The position numbers were made by a program, and so were the translations under genes. The notes under the pieces are model-generated. The model saw nothing but the letters and a program-made list of their open reading frames with translations, had not been told where the DNA came from and did not search any database. Shown here piece after piece: positions 37,814 through 45,542 of a DNA stretch of 64,000 nucleotides; position 1 is the stretch's first letter; the number at the start of each line of letters is the position of its first letter. This stretch comes from Streptoalloteichus tenebrarius (GTDB taxonomy: Bacteria; Actinomycetota; Actinomycetes; Mycobacteriales; Pseudonocardiaceae), in contig NZ_JAMTCP010000008.1 of the NCBI RefSeq assembly GCF_024171885.1, positions 124,001 through 188,000 of the forward strand, given 5' to 3'.

Positions 37814-38203
37814 TCAGGAGGGTGGCGGGTCGCGGAGGTCGGTGCGCAGGGGGTGACCCTCGGGCACCTCGACCAGCACCAGCCGCAGCCCGTCCGGGTC
37901 GCTGATCCACGCCTCGTGCAGGCCCCACGGCTCGCGGCGCGGCTCCCGCAGGACGGGGACGCCGCGCCCGCGCAGGTCCTCGACGGTGCGGGCCAGGTCG
38001 CGCACCTGGAGCCAGAGCGCGAGGGCGTCGCCCGGGGCGGACGCGCCCCGGCCGGACACCTCCAGCAGGCCCTGGCCGAGGAAGAACACCGTCCCGCCGG
38101 GGAACTCGCGGTAGACGGCCAGGCCCAGGGTGTCGCGGTAGAAGGCGAGCGAACGGGCGGGGTCGCGGGGCCGGAGGATCACCCGGCTGCTCAGCAGTTC
38201 CAC
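37814..38203 (-). CDS. VOC/glyoxalase-family protein
   Basis: 129 residues. Two beta-alpha-beta-beta-beta halves: SSRVILRPRDPARSLAFYRDTLGLAVYREFPGG and WLQVRDLARTVEDLRGRGVPVLREP, ending LHEAWISDPDGLRLVLVEVP. VOC metal-enzyme or antibiotic-binding fold; specific role unknown. GTG 38203 has GGAGGAA upstream. Divergent from the DODA gene across two inverted repeats. Confidence 0.83.
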   Translation of the reverse strand: MELLSSRVILRPRDPARSLAFYRDTLGLAVYREFPGGTVFFLGQGLLEVSGRGASAPGDALALWLQVRDLARTVEDLRGRGVPVLREPRREPWGLHEAWISDPDGLRLVLVEVPEGHPLRTDLRDPPPS

Positions 38204-38214
38204 TCTTCCTCCGT

Positions 38215-38278
38215 ACCAGTCCCGACTGGTCGGGGCACGCCGTCCGTGACGCCGCGCGCACGCGGTTGAAGTTTCAAC
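38215..38278. promoter_or_regulatory. Two inverted repeats between VOC and dioxygenase genes
   Basis: ACCAGT-cccg-ACTGGT (38215-38230) and GTTGAA-gt-TTCAAC (38265-38278). The second is similar in style to MarR-family operators near DOPA-dioxygenase/pirin genes. Either could control the divergent pair; no regulator gene lies beside them. Confidence 0.5.
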
Positions 38279-38330
38279 TAACTCCGGTCATGGTGGGGAC
38301 GTCACCCTCGGCACCCAGGAAGAGGCGGCC

Positions 38331-39155
38331 ATGGACCCCACCGTCACCACAGCCACCACCACGTCGACCGCGCCGGGCGGGCGGATGCCCGTCCTCTACC
38401 TCGGCCACGGCGCGCCGCCCCTGGCCGACGACCCGCTGTGGACGCGACAGCTCGCCGGATGGGCGGCCGACCTGCCCCGCCCCGAGGCGGTCCTGATCGT
38501 CTCCGCGCACTGGGAGGAGGCCCCGCTCACCGTCGGGGCGACCACGACCGTGCCGCTGGTCTACGACTTCTGGGGCTTTCCCGAGCGGTACTACCAGGTC
38601 CGGTACCCCGCGCCCGGCGCGCCGCGCCTGGCCGAGGACGTCCGCAAGCTGCTCCGCTCGCCGGCGACCCCGGTCCACGACGAGCCGGAGCGGGGGTTGG
38701 ACCACGGCGCGTACGTCCCGCTCGTCGAGATGTACCCGGAGGCCGACGTCCCGGTGCTCCAGATCTCCATGCCCACCCTCGACCCCCGGGGCCTGGTGGA
38801 CCTCGGCCGTCGGCTCGCGCCGCTGCGCGACCAGGGCGTGCTGATCGTGGGGAGCGGGTTCATGACCCACAACCTCCGGGCGGTGGACCTGGGCAGGGAA
38901 CCCGACTACGCCCCGCCCACCTGGTCCTCGGAGTTCGACGACTGGGTGGAGCGCGCCCTAAGCGCCCAGGACGTGGACGCGTTGCTGGACTTCCGGCACA
39001 AGGCGCCCGCCGCGCGGACCGCCCACCCGAGGACGGAGCACTTCGCCCCGCTCTTCGTCGCGTTGGGCGCGGCGTTGGACCGCCCCGAGGAGCAACGGAG
39101 TGTCATCGACGGCTACTGGTACGGGCTGTCGAAGCGCTCCGTCCAGTTCGGGTGA
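38331..39155 (+). CDS. Extradiol ring-cleavage dioxygenase (4,5-DOPA dioxygenase/LigB-like)
   Basis: 274 residues. LigB-type class III extradiol dioxygenase fold. Likely metal ligands appear in LYLGHGAPPLAD, VSAHWEE, LDHGAYVPL and RTEHFAPLFVALGAA. Bacterial homologues (YgiD) cleave catechols such as L-DOPA. The first 18 residues are Thr-rich; an ATG before PVLYLGHGAP is an alternative start. Confidence 0.88.
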   Translation: MDPTVTTATTTSTAPGGRMPVLYLGHGAPPLADDPLWTRQLAGWAADLPRPEAVLIVSAHWEEAPLTVGATTTVPLVYDFWGFPERYYQVRYPAPGAPRLAEDVRKLLRSPATPVHDEPERGLDHGAYVPLVEMYPEADVPVLQISMPTLDPRGLVDLGRRLAPLRDQGVLIVGSGFMTHNLRAVDLGREPDYAPPTWSSEFDDWVERALSAQDVDALLDFRHKAPAARTAHPRTEHFAPLFVALGAALDRPEEQRSVIDGYWYGLSKRSVQFG

Positions 39156-39408
39156 CCGCGCCCCCGTCACCCGAAAGCGTCCACTGTGGACGTCGAGGTG
39201 TGGGCGGCGGCGTGCGGGGAAGCCGTTGTGACGCCGGGGAAGCCCGCCCCGGTGTCACGTGGTCCGGACCATTGGTCGGTACCGGGGTCCGGTCCGGGCG
39301 CGTAGGGTGCCGGCGAGAGCAACGTCACCCGAGGAAATACCTCTCGGGTGGTACCGCGTTGTCATGACCGTTGTTTCCCGTGGACGTGATGGTGGAGGAC
39401 TCTCCCTG

Positions 39409-40245
39409 ATGAGCACGGTTCCCAACGTTGAGCTCAACAACGGCGTGCAGATCCCGCAGCTCGGCTTCGGCGTCTTCCAGGTCCCGGACGCGGAGGTCGA
39501 CGTCGCGCTCCGGGCCGCGCTCGAAGCCGGGTACCGCAGCATCGACACCGCGGCGATCTACCAGAACGAGAAGGGCGTCGGGCGGGTCATCGCCGAGTCC
39601 GACGTGCCGCGCTCCGAGCTGTTCGTCACCACCAAGCTGTGGAACGGCGAGCAGGGCTACGACGCGACGATGCGGGCCTTCGACGAGAGCCTGCGGCAGT
39701 TGCGGCTCGACTACCTCGACCTGTACCTCATCCACTGGCCGGTCCCGTCGCTGAACCGGTACGTGGACACCTGGAAGGCGTTCGTCAAGCTGCGCGAGGA
39801 GGGGCGGGTCCGCGCGATCGGCGTCTCCAACTTCACGCAGGACCACCTGACCCGGGTGATCGAGGAGACGGGCGTGGTGCCGGCCGTCAACCAGATCGAG
39901 CTGCACCCCAACTTCCCGCAGACCGAGCTGCGCGAGTTCCACGCGCGGCACGGCATCGCGACCGAGGCGTGGGCGCCGCTGGCCCAGGGCGGAGACCTGC
40001 TCAGGGACGCCTCCCTCGCCGGTGTCGCCGAGAAGCACGGCAGGACGCCGGCCCAGGTGGTCCTGCGGTGGCACCTCCAGCTCGGCAACATCGTGATCCC
40101 CAAGTCGGTCACCCCGTCCCGGATCAGGGAGAACATCGCGGTGTTCGACTTCGAGCTGGACGACGAGGACATGGCGACCATCGCGCGGCTGGAGACCGGC
40201 AAGCGCAACGGCCCCGACCCGGAGACCTTCGACGTCGTCGGCTGA
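39409..40245 (+). CDS. Aldo/keto reductase
   Basis: 278 residues, (beta/alpha)8 NADPH-dependent oxidoreductase. Catalytic tetrad visible: Asp and Tyr in SIDTAAIYQNEKGVG, Lys in VTTKLWN, His in LYLIHWPVP. NADPH site VIPKSVTPSRIRENI. Likely a 2,5-diketo-D-gluconate-reductase-type carbonyl reductase. ATG 39409. Its leader contains a TAGGGT -10-like element (39303-39308), an 8-bp hairpin (39326-39350) and a T-box-like 13-mer. Confidence 0.92.
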   Translation: MSTVPNVELNNGVQIPQLGFGVFQVPDAEVDVALRAALEAGYRSIDTAAIYQNEKGVGRVIAESDVPRSELFVTTKLWNGEQGYDATMRAFDESLRQLRLDYLDLYLIHWPVPSLNRYVDTWKAFVKLREEGRVRAIGVSNFTQDHLTRVIEETGVVPAVNQIELHPNFPQTELREFHARHGIATEAWAPLAQGGDLLRDASLAGVAEKHGRTPAQVVLRWHLQLGNIVIPKSVTPSRIRENIAVFDFELDDEDMATIARLETGKRNGPDPETFDVVG

Positions 40246-40268
40246 CCGTTCCCCGCGTCGCGACCGTC

Positions 40269-40304
40269 GGCGGGCCGCCCCATCCCGAGGTGGGGCGGCC
40301 CGCC
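40269..40304 (+). terminator. Terminator after aldo/keto reductase
   Basis: Perfect 14-bp stem GGCGGGCCGCCCCA / TGGGGCGGCCCGCC with an 8-nt loop, 23 bp past the stop. Confidence 0.9.
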
Positions 40305-40699
40305 CCGGCGTCGTCGGCCAGGCCGTGGTCTGGTAGTTGATCTTGGGTGCCTCGTGGGGAGCTGACCGAACAGGCGTGAGTACGGATCAAGCCGCTGCCG
40401 CCCATGGCCGAACGCTCGGGGCTATGACAGTCGGTCCCGGTTCCAGCGTGGACAAGCCGACGGCAGGCTGAGCGCGGTTACCGGAAGTACGCGCAGGCTT
40501 CTGACGACCCCACCAGCAGGGGTAAAGCGGACCACCAACGTGGACACCGTGTTGCACGCCGCGCCACGCTTCACCGGTCTGACGGCCGGCATCCCCTGTC
40601 ACACCTGGTCTGGACGCATCCCCACCCACCCAGACCGGGTGCTCACCAACGAGGCCCACGACACCCGCGCGAACCACGAACACCGTGAAAGGTCGCACC
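40305..40699. other. Gene-poor relic region next to IS fragment
   Basis: About 400 bp of visibly lower-GC sequence with no recognisable gene on either strand. It leads into the transposase fragment at 40700. TTGATC (about 40338) and GATCAA (about 40385) are inverted to each other, but I cannot tie them to element ends. Confidence 0.45.
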
Positions 40700-40822
40700 A
40701 ACCGCGTCACGCAAGGGCGCAGCCTGGCTAGCCGATACGACAGACCGCCCAGTCCTACCCGGCCGCCCTCACGATCACCAGCATGATGATCTGGTCAGCC
40801 ACCGAACAGACAGCGACGCCCT
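40700..40822 (+). pseudogene. C-terminal fragment of an IS5-family transposase (frameshifted)
   Basis: Conceptual reading NRVTQGRSLASRYD, then a frame change, then QTAQSYPAALTITSMMIWSA matches the usual IS5-family C-terminus (NRLKQWRGLATRYDKTA-x-SYxAAxxLAS-type). The frame shifts at about 40740 and the rest of the element is missing. Its 3' end runs into the stop of the methyltransferase gene. Confidence 0.7.
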
Positions 40823-41531
40823 AGGCGCGGGTGGCCACGGCGTACTCGGCGGGAAGGTCCAACGGGCTGCCGTCCGCCAGCCGGTCGGTCGTGCGCAGCG
40901 TGACCCGTCCCGTCTCCAGCAGGCGCAGGCCCGCCGCCTCCAGCAGGCGACGCTCGTTCAGGTCGGACCACTGCGCGGCGACGATCCCGTACCCCATCAC
41001 CCGCTTCACCTTGGGAATTCCCTCCTCCTCTCCCGCCGCGGAGTCGAGAAGGTCGCCGGCCTCCGGCGTGAGCTCCAGCGCGAACACGTGGCCGCGCTCG
41101 CCCAGCAGCCGGGCCAGGTTCGCCGCCGCCGCCAGTTTGCTCTCCGGCGGGAGCTGGTGCAGCACCGCCCGCATGTAGACGTTGGCGTCGCCCAGCTCGG
41201 CGGACAGGTCCGCCACCGCCGCGGTGTCGAGCAGGTCGAGCCGGCGGAACTCCACGTTGTCCGGCACGTACCCGGCCCTGGCGCGCTCCACCGCCGACTC
41301 CGAGACGTCGAGCCCGATCACCCGGGGGAAGCACGTCCCCAGGAACAGGGTCTGCCTGCCGTTGCCGCACCCGATGTCGAGCAGCGGCAGGTCGCGTTCG
41401 AAGTACGGCTCGAAGAGCGGCACGTGCTCGGCCACGTGCGCCGTGGCGTCCCCGTCCCACGGCGCCGCGCCCGGTGTCGTCGGCAGGTCGTGCCAGTACC
41501 GTTCCCATGCCTCGGCGAGCCCGCTGGTCAT
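40821..41531 (-). CDS. Class I SAM-dependent methyltransferase
   Basis: 236 residues. Motif I LPLLDIGCGNGRQTLFLG (near residue 50), motif II VIGLDVSESAVERAR, then FRRLDLLD and VYMRAVLHQLPP. Resembles thiopurine/UbiE-type small-molecule methyltransferases; substrate unknown. ATG 41531 follows GAGGAGGACGAG. A transposase fragment ends at its 3' end. Confidence 0.85.
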   Translation of the reverse strand: MTSGLAEAWERYWHDLPTTPGAAPWDGDATAHVAEHVPLFEPYFERDLPLLDIGCGNGRQTLFLGTCFPRVIGLDVSESAVERARAGYVPDNVEFRRLDLLDTAAVADLSAELGDANVYMRAVLHQLPPESKLAAAANLARLLGERGHVFALELTPEAGDLLDSAAGEEEGIPKVKRVMGYGIVAAQWSDLNERRLLEAAGLRLLETGRVTLRTTDRLADGSPLDLPAEYAVATRA

Positions 41532-41703
41532 CTCGTCCTCCTCCGTCCGGCGCAACCAGGCTGCGCCTCCCCGGCGCCCTCCGCCAACTCTGATCCCCGG
41601 CGATCCCCCGGACGCGGGGCGCCCGCCGAACGGCCGCGCTGTGACGCCCGTCAAGACGAGGACGAGTTGACCTCCTGATTACTTGAGGTTGGAGGCTGGG
41701 CGC

Positions 41704-42147
41704 ATGACAACGACGGACGCGCGGCCGCCCCTGATCGAGGACTCCACCGTGGACCACGAGCGGGACGTCGCCGCGATCAGGCAGATCATCGCCGACGCCG
41801 AGAAGGCGTTCAACACCAACGACGCCGAGTTGCTGACCGCCCCCTTCGCCCGCAACGCGTCGGTCGTCAACGCGATGGGCGTCCAGATGACGGGGCGCGA
41901 GGCCATCCAGGACGCCAACCAGCGCGGCCTGTCCGGGTTCCTCCGCGACGAGCACGCCCGGTACCGCATGACCGACGTTGTCTTCCTCCGCCCCGACGTC
42001 GCGGTCGCCCACAAGCACGCGTGGGCGACGACGCCGGACGGCGAGCTGATCGACACCGACCACGCCATGGTCGCGATCTACGTCCTGGTGAAGGAGGACG
42101 GCCGCTGGTGGGTCGCCGCCCGCCAGAACACCCTCGTCGCCCGCTGA
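41704..42147 (+). CDS. SgcJ/EcaC-family (SnoaL-like) protein
   Basis: 147 residues. SnoaL-like/DUF4440 fold of the SgcJ/EcaC group: DVAAIRQIIADAEKAFNTNDAELL, FARNASVVNAMG, MTGREAIQDANQ, and DGRWWVAARQNTLV. Members occur in enediyne clusters and as stand-alone proteins; the activity is poorly defined. ATG 41704 with GGAGG upstream is preferred over 41683. Confidence 0.83.
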   Translation: MTTTDARPPLIEDSTVDHERDVAAIRQIIADAEKAFNTNDAELLTAPFARNASVVNAMGVQMTGREAIQDANQRGLSGFLRDEHARYRMTDVVFLRPDVAVAHKHAWATTPDGELIDTDHAMVAIYVLVKEDGRWWVAARQNTLVAR

Positions 42148-42166
42148 CCCACCCGGGGACGTCGCC

Positions 42167-42203
42167 GGCGGGGGCCGCCCACGGGGGAGGGACGGCCCCC
42201 GCC
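42167..42203. terminator. Bidirectional terminator
   Basis: 11-bp stem GGCGGGGGCCG / CGGCCCCCGCC between convergent genes ending at 42147 (+) and 42213 (-). Confidence 0.75.
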
Positions 42204-42212
42204 CGAGCGCCG

Positions 42213-42911
42213 TCAGGGGCGCGGGAGGAACGAGGCGACCTCCGCCAGCGCCCCGAGCACCTCGTCGTCCACGGTCCCGCCCAGCCGCTCGGTCTCGGCG
42301 ATCGTGATCGTGTCGCCGTTCGGGTGGGGGTGGTAGTGCCGTCCGGTGAACCTGATCTCCGCCATCCCCAGCAACCCGCTGCCCAACGGTCTGACGTCCC
42401 CGCTCCCGTGAACGTCCATCACGCTCCTGAAACGACGCACGTCGTCCCTGCGGGGGAAGCGGACCCACACCACCGAGACCACCGCCGTGTTCTGGCCGTC
42501 GCCCACCGCGAACAGCATCCGGTCCAGCGACGTGCACGGGGTCCGCGCGAAGAACCGCTGGACCTCTCCGAACGAGTTGCGCAGGCAGTCCAGATCCCGC
42601 CGCGCCGCCTGCCGGAGCCGCCGCATCCCCAGGCGACGCCACGCCTCGTCGGCGTCACCCCGACGCGCGGCCTCGCGGCTCTCGGACTTCCGCGCCCGAA
42701 CGCTCCGCCCCGCCGCGGACCCACCGGCGCCGGAGGACCCGGCCGTGGCCCCGCCCGAGGACCCCAGCGTCATGCCACCGACCGTTCCGGCACCGCCACT
42801 CGCGGCGACGAGGCCGGCGGTCACGGCGGCCGCGACGAACACAGCGGCCTTCCCGCGACGCGGCGCGGGGTCAGAGCCGCCGCCCGCCCCGCCGATCCTC
42901 CGGTCCGCCAT
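42213..42911 (-). CDS. Hypothetical membrane-anchored/secreted protein
   Basis: 232 residues. Basic N-terminus, one hydrophobic segment (KAAVFVAAAVTAGLVAASGG, about residues 21-40), then a Gly/Ser/Ala-rich linker to residue 70 and a soluble domain. The domain includes RQAARRDLDCLRNSFGEVQRFF, RTPCTSLDRMLFAVGD and VVSVVWVRFP. I have seen this FF-x-RTPCTSLDR pattern only in actinobacterial unknowns. Two conserved-looking cysteines could form a disulphide. Function not recognised. Confidence 0.65.
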   Translation of the reverse strand: MADRRIGGAGGGSDPAPRRGKAAVFVAAAVTAGLVAASGGAGTVGGMTLGSSGGATAGSSGAGGSAAGRSVRARKSESREAARRGDADEAWRRLGMRRLRQAARRDLDCLRNSFGEVQRFFARTPCTSLDRMLFAVGDGQNTAVVSVVWVRFPRRDDVRRFRSVMDVHGSGDVRPLGSGLLGMAEIRFTGRHYHPHPNGDTITIAETERLGGTVDDEVLGALAEVASFLPRP

Positions 42912-43055
42912 CCGGCTCCTCCCTCGCCATCCGGGATCCCGGGTATTCGAAGGGAAGTGACGGATTGGTGAGTGCGGAAACCGGTCAGAAACCCCCGATC
43001 AGTTGATCTCCGCGATCGAGGTCCGGGGTCGGCCGTGCCCGCCTCTGCCCGTTCT

Positions 43056-43613
43056 CTATTCGCCGTCGTGCGAGGGCACGGACAGCAGCGACAGGCTTTC
43101 CTCATGCGCCGGCTCGGCGGCTCGACGCGGGGTCGGGCCGGGCGAGCCGGGTCCGGCGTCGCGCGTCTCCTGGAGACCACGCACCGCGAGGCGGTCGGCG
43201 CGCTCGTTCTCCGGATGCCCCGCGTGCCCCTTGACCCAGTACCACCCCACCTCGTGCGGGGCCATCGCGGCGTCCAGCCGCTGCCACAGGTCCACGTTCT
43301 TCACCGGCTTCTTTTCGCTGGTCAGCCAGCCGTTGGCCTTCCAGCGGGGCATCCACGACGTGACCCCGTTCTTCACGTAGGTGCTGTCGGTGTGCAGCCG
43401 GACCACGCTCGGGCGCTTCAGGCACTCCAACGCCTGGATCGGAGCCATCAGCTCCATCCGGTTGTTGGTCGTCATCCCCGGCTCGCCGCCGTACAGCTCC
43501 TTCTCGTGCCGGCCGGACCGCAGGACCGCGCCCCAGCCGCCGGGCCCGGGATTCCCGCTGCACGCACCGTCGGTGTAGATGTCCACGGTCGGCCTGGTCC
43601 CGAGCTCCGTCAC
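43056..43613 (-). CDS. rnhA: Ribonuclease HI
   Basis: 185 residues. Catalytic carboxylates: Asp15 in [17 protein letters not shown], Glu54 in [14 protein letters not shown], Asp76 in [11 protein letters not shown], Asp140 in NERADRLA. Contains the basic protrusion around RWKANGW. Degrades RNA in RNA-DNA hybrids. The C-terminal 35 residues are a Pro/Glu-rich extension. GTG 43613 starts [16 protein letters not shown]. Confidence 0.95.
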   Translation of the reverse strand: MTELGTRPTVDIYTDGACSGNPGPGGWGAVLRSGRHEKELYGGEPGMTTNNRMELMAPIQALECLKRPSVVRLHTDSTYVKNGVTSWMPRWKANGWLTSEKKPVKNVDLWQRLDAAMAPHEVGWYWVKGHAGHPENERADRLAVRGLQETRDAGPGSPGPTPRRAAEPAHEESLSLLSVPSHDGE

Positions 43614-43689
43614 ACCCGGACCATACCGACCCGCCCCGCGAAGCCCCGCCGCTCCCCTCGGCCGCCCTCGACACCACCCTGGCGAAACG

Positions 43690-43725
43690 GAACGGGGCCG
43701 CCTGAGGTGCCAGGCGGCCCCGTTC
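43690..43725. terminator. Strong terminator hairpin
   Basis: Perfect 15-bp stem GAACGGGGCCGCCTG / CAGGCGGCCCCGTTC, loop AGGTGC. It ends transcription of the leftward MBL-fold gene before rnhA. Confidence 0.88.
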
Positions 43726-43740
43726 GGGAAGATCCTCGGA

Positions 43741-44418
43741 TCACCAGCCGCGTTCGCGCCACTCGGCGAGGTGGGGGCGCTGCTCGCCGAGGGTGGAGTC
43801 GTCGCCGTGGCCGGGGTAGAACCAGGTGTCGTCCGGCAGCACGTCGAAGATCCGCTCCTTCACGTCGGTGAACAGCGACGTGAAGTCCTCGGGGCTGGTC
43901 GTCTTGCCCACGCCGCCGGGGAAGAGCGAGTCGCCGGTGAACAGGTGCGGGTGCCCCTGCGGGTCGCGGTAGAGCAGGGCGATCGAGCCGGGGGTGTGCC
44001 CACGCAGGTGGATCACCTCCAGCTCGCACTGGCCGAACCGCACGACGTCGCCGTGCTCGACCAGTTGGTCCGGCGGCACCGGGAGGGCCTCCGCGTCGGC
44101 CGGGTGGGCCACGGTGTTCGCCCCGGTCGCCCCGGCCACCGCGCCCAGCGCCTGCCAGTGGTCGCCGTGCTGGTGCGTGGTCACGATCGTGGTGAGCTGG
44201 GGCCGGTCGGCGTCGTGCCCGATGAGGTCGGACAGCCGCTCCGGGTCGTTGGCCGCGTCCACCAGCAGGGCCTCCCCGCTGCGGCGGCACACCAGGAGGT
44301 AGGCGTTGTTGTCCATCGGGCCGACCGAGATCTTGCTGATGGTCAGCTCCGCCAGCGTGCGCCGGGCGGCGGGGCCGCCGGGCTCGACGTGGCCGGTGTA
44401 GTCGTCGAGAACCTCCAC
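43741..44418 (-). CDS. MBL-fold metallo-hydrolase (glyoxalase II-like)
   Basis: 225 residues. HxHxDH zinc motif TTHQHGDHW (near residue 81), [26 protein letters not shown] with the bridging aspartate, and [13 protein letters not shown] with the last histidine. Likely a thioester hydrolase or glyoxalase II-type enzyme. GTG 44418 opens [11 protein letters not shown]. Confidence 0.9.
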   Translation of the reverse strand: MEVLDDYTGHVEPGGPAARRTLAELTISKISVGPMDNNAYLLVCRRSGEALLVDAANDPERLSDLIGHDADRPQLTTIVTTHQHGDHWQALGAVAGATGANTVAHPADAEALPVPPDQLVEHGDVVRFGQCELEVIHLRGHTPGSIALLYRDPQGHPHLFTGDSLFPGGVGKTTSPEDFTSLFTDVKERIFDVLPDDTWFYPGHGDDSTLGEQRPHLAEWRERGW

Positions 44419-45542
44419 GATCGCGACCGTAGTGCACCGCGCCGGCGGGCAGGGGGCTGCCCCGAGGATCTCTCACCGGGGTGACCGGAAGTTCTCAGCT
44501 CGTCTTCAGGTGCGCCCCCTACGCTGGCCACAAAAGATCTTGACGAGAGGAGGACGACTCACCGAACCCGGTGCCACGAGCCGTCACCCTGCGAGCCGGC
44601 CCCACCGGCGCGAGGGACCGTCGCTCGCGAACGACCCGCTGTCCCAGGACGGTCGGTCGTCACGCCGCCTTCCCTGCCTTCCCTGGGGCGCGGCCCTGAA
44701 CGACGACGCGGCCCTGGCCACCCGGTTCACGCCCCCGAAACCCGGCACCCGACCCGGGCAACCCCACGGAGCGGCAAGCCCGACGTCGGAAGCCCAACCC
44801 CCACCAGCCCGACCCGAACGACCCCAGTCCGAAACGGCCCAGCCTCGAACCAACCCGATCCCGAACCAACCCAGTCCCGACGATCGCCGGGGCGAGGGCG
44901 GCCACCCCCTGTCCGCTCCCCGCCCGAGGGTCCGACCCCGTCCGAGAGCCCGACCGCGCGCTCCCACCCGAGGGAACGCACCCCGACCGGTCCGGGTTCC
45001 CGCCGTCGGTGGTCTGATCCGGCGCGCGCCGACCGGAGCCCTCCCCGCCCGGTGGCGCCACGGCGACCGAGCCGACCGAAACGCCCGTCCCCCGTGCCCG
45101 ACCCGACCCGCACCAGCCCGATCACGACCTCCCTGACCACGACCTCCCCGACCCTGACCGACCCCGTCCCGGAACGGGCGGTTCCCCGGCGGCCGGACCC
45201 GGCGCCGCCGGACCCGACCGTGGCGGCGGGGACAACCGCGCACACCGTCCCGCGGGCGGCCATCGCCCGACCGATGCCGCTCCCCGCGGGACGGGGTCCC
45301 CCGACACCTCCCCGGGCCGGGCGAGCCGTTGACCCCCGACGGCCCGCACGACCTCCTGTGGGAAACACCCGCGCCCGTGGCACGCGCACGCCCCGGCGCC
45401 GAGGACACCCGGTCCCCGACGCCGTCGCGCCAGCCCGTGCCGCCCCCAACGGGCGCGGCCCGACCGGCACCCCCACTGCCGACCCGAACCGCCGACCCCG
45501 AATCGGCCCGTTCCGCCGGTTCCCGTCCGGAAACCCCTGACC
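44419..45542. other. 1.1-kb C-rich, repeat-eroded region without a confident gene
   Basis: The plus strand is extremely rich in CCCGA/CCAACCC-type runs. 44800-44890 holds short degenerate direct repeats, for example CGAACCAACCCGATCC and CGAACCAACCCAGTCC. Open frames exist on both strands (for instance 45052-45540 plus and 44584-45408 minus), but they are low-complexity Pro/Arg or Gly/Arg/Trp products with no recognisable family and no clear start. A promoter-like stretch (TTCAGG...TACGCT and an AGGAGGA site) occurs at 44500-44560, so a rapidly evolving or decayed small gene cannot be excluded. Confidence 0.5.

Noticed and set aside
40387-40710. 107-codon minus-strand frame in the relic region
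   Set aside because: No recognisable domain, no ribosome site, and it overlaps transposase debris.
44584-45408. 274-codon minus-strand frame and 162-codon plus-strand frame (45052-45540) in the C-rich region
   Set aside because: Gly/Arg/Trp- or Pro/Arg-rich products, no family resemblance, no ribosome site at the start. Kept as a region of interest rather than as genes.
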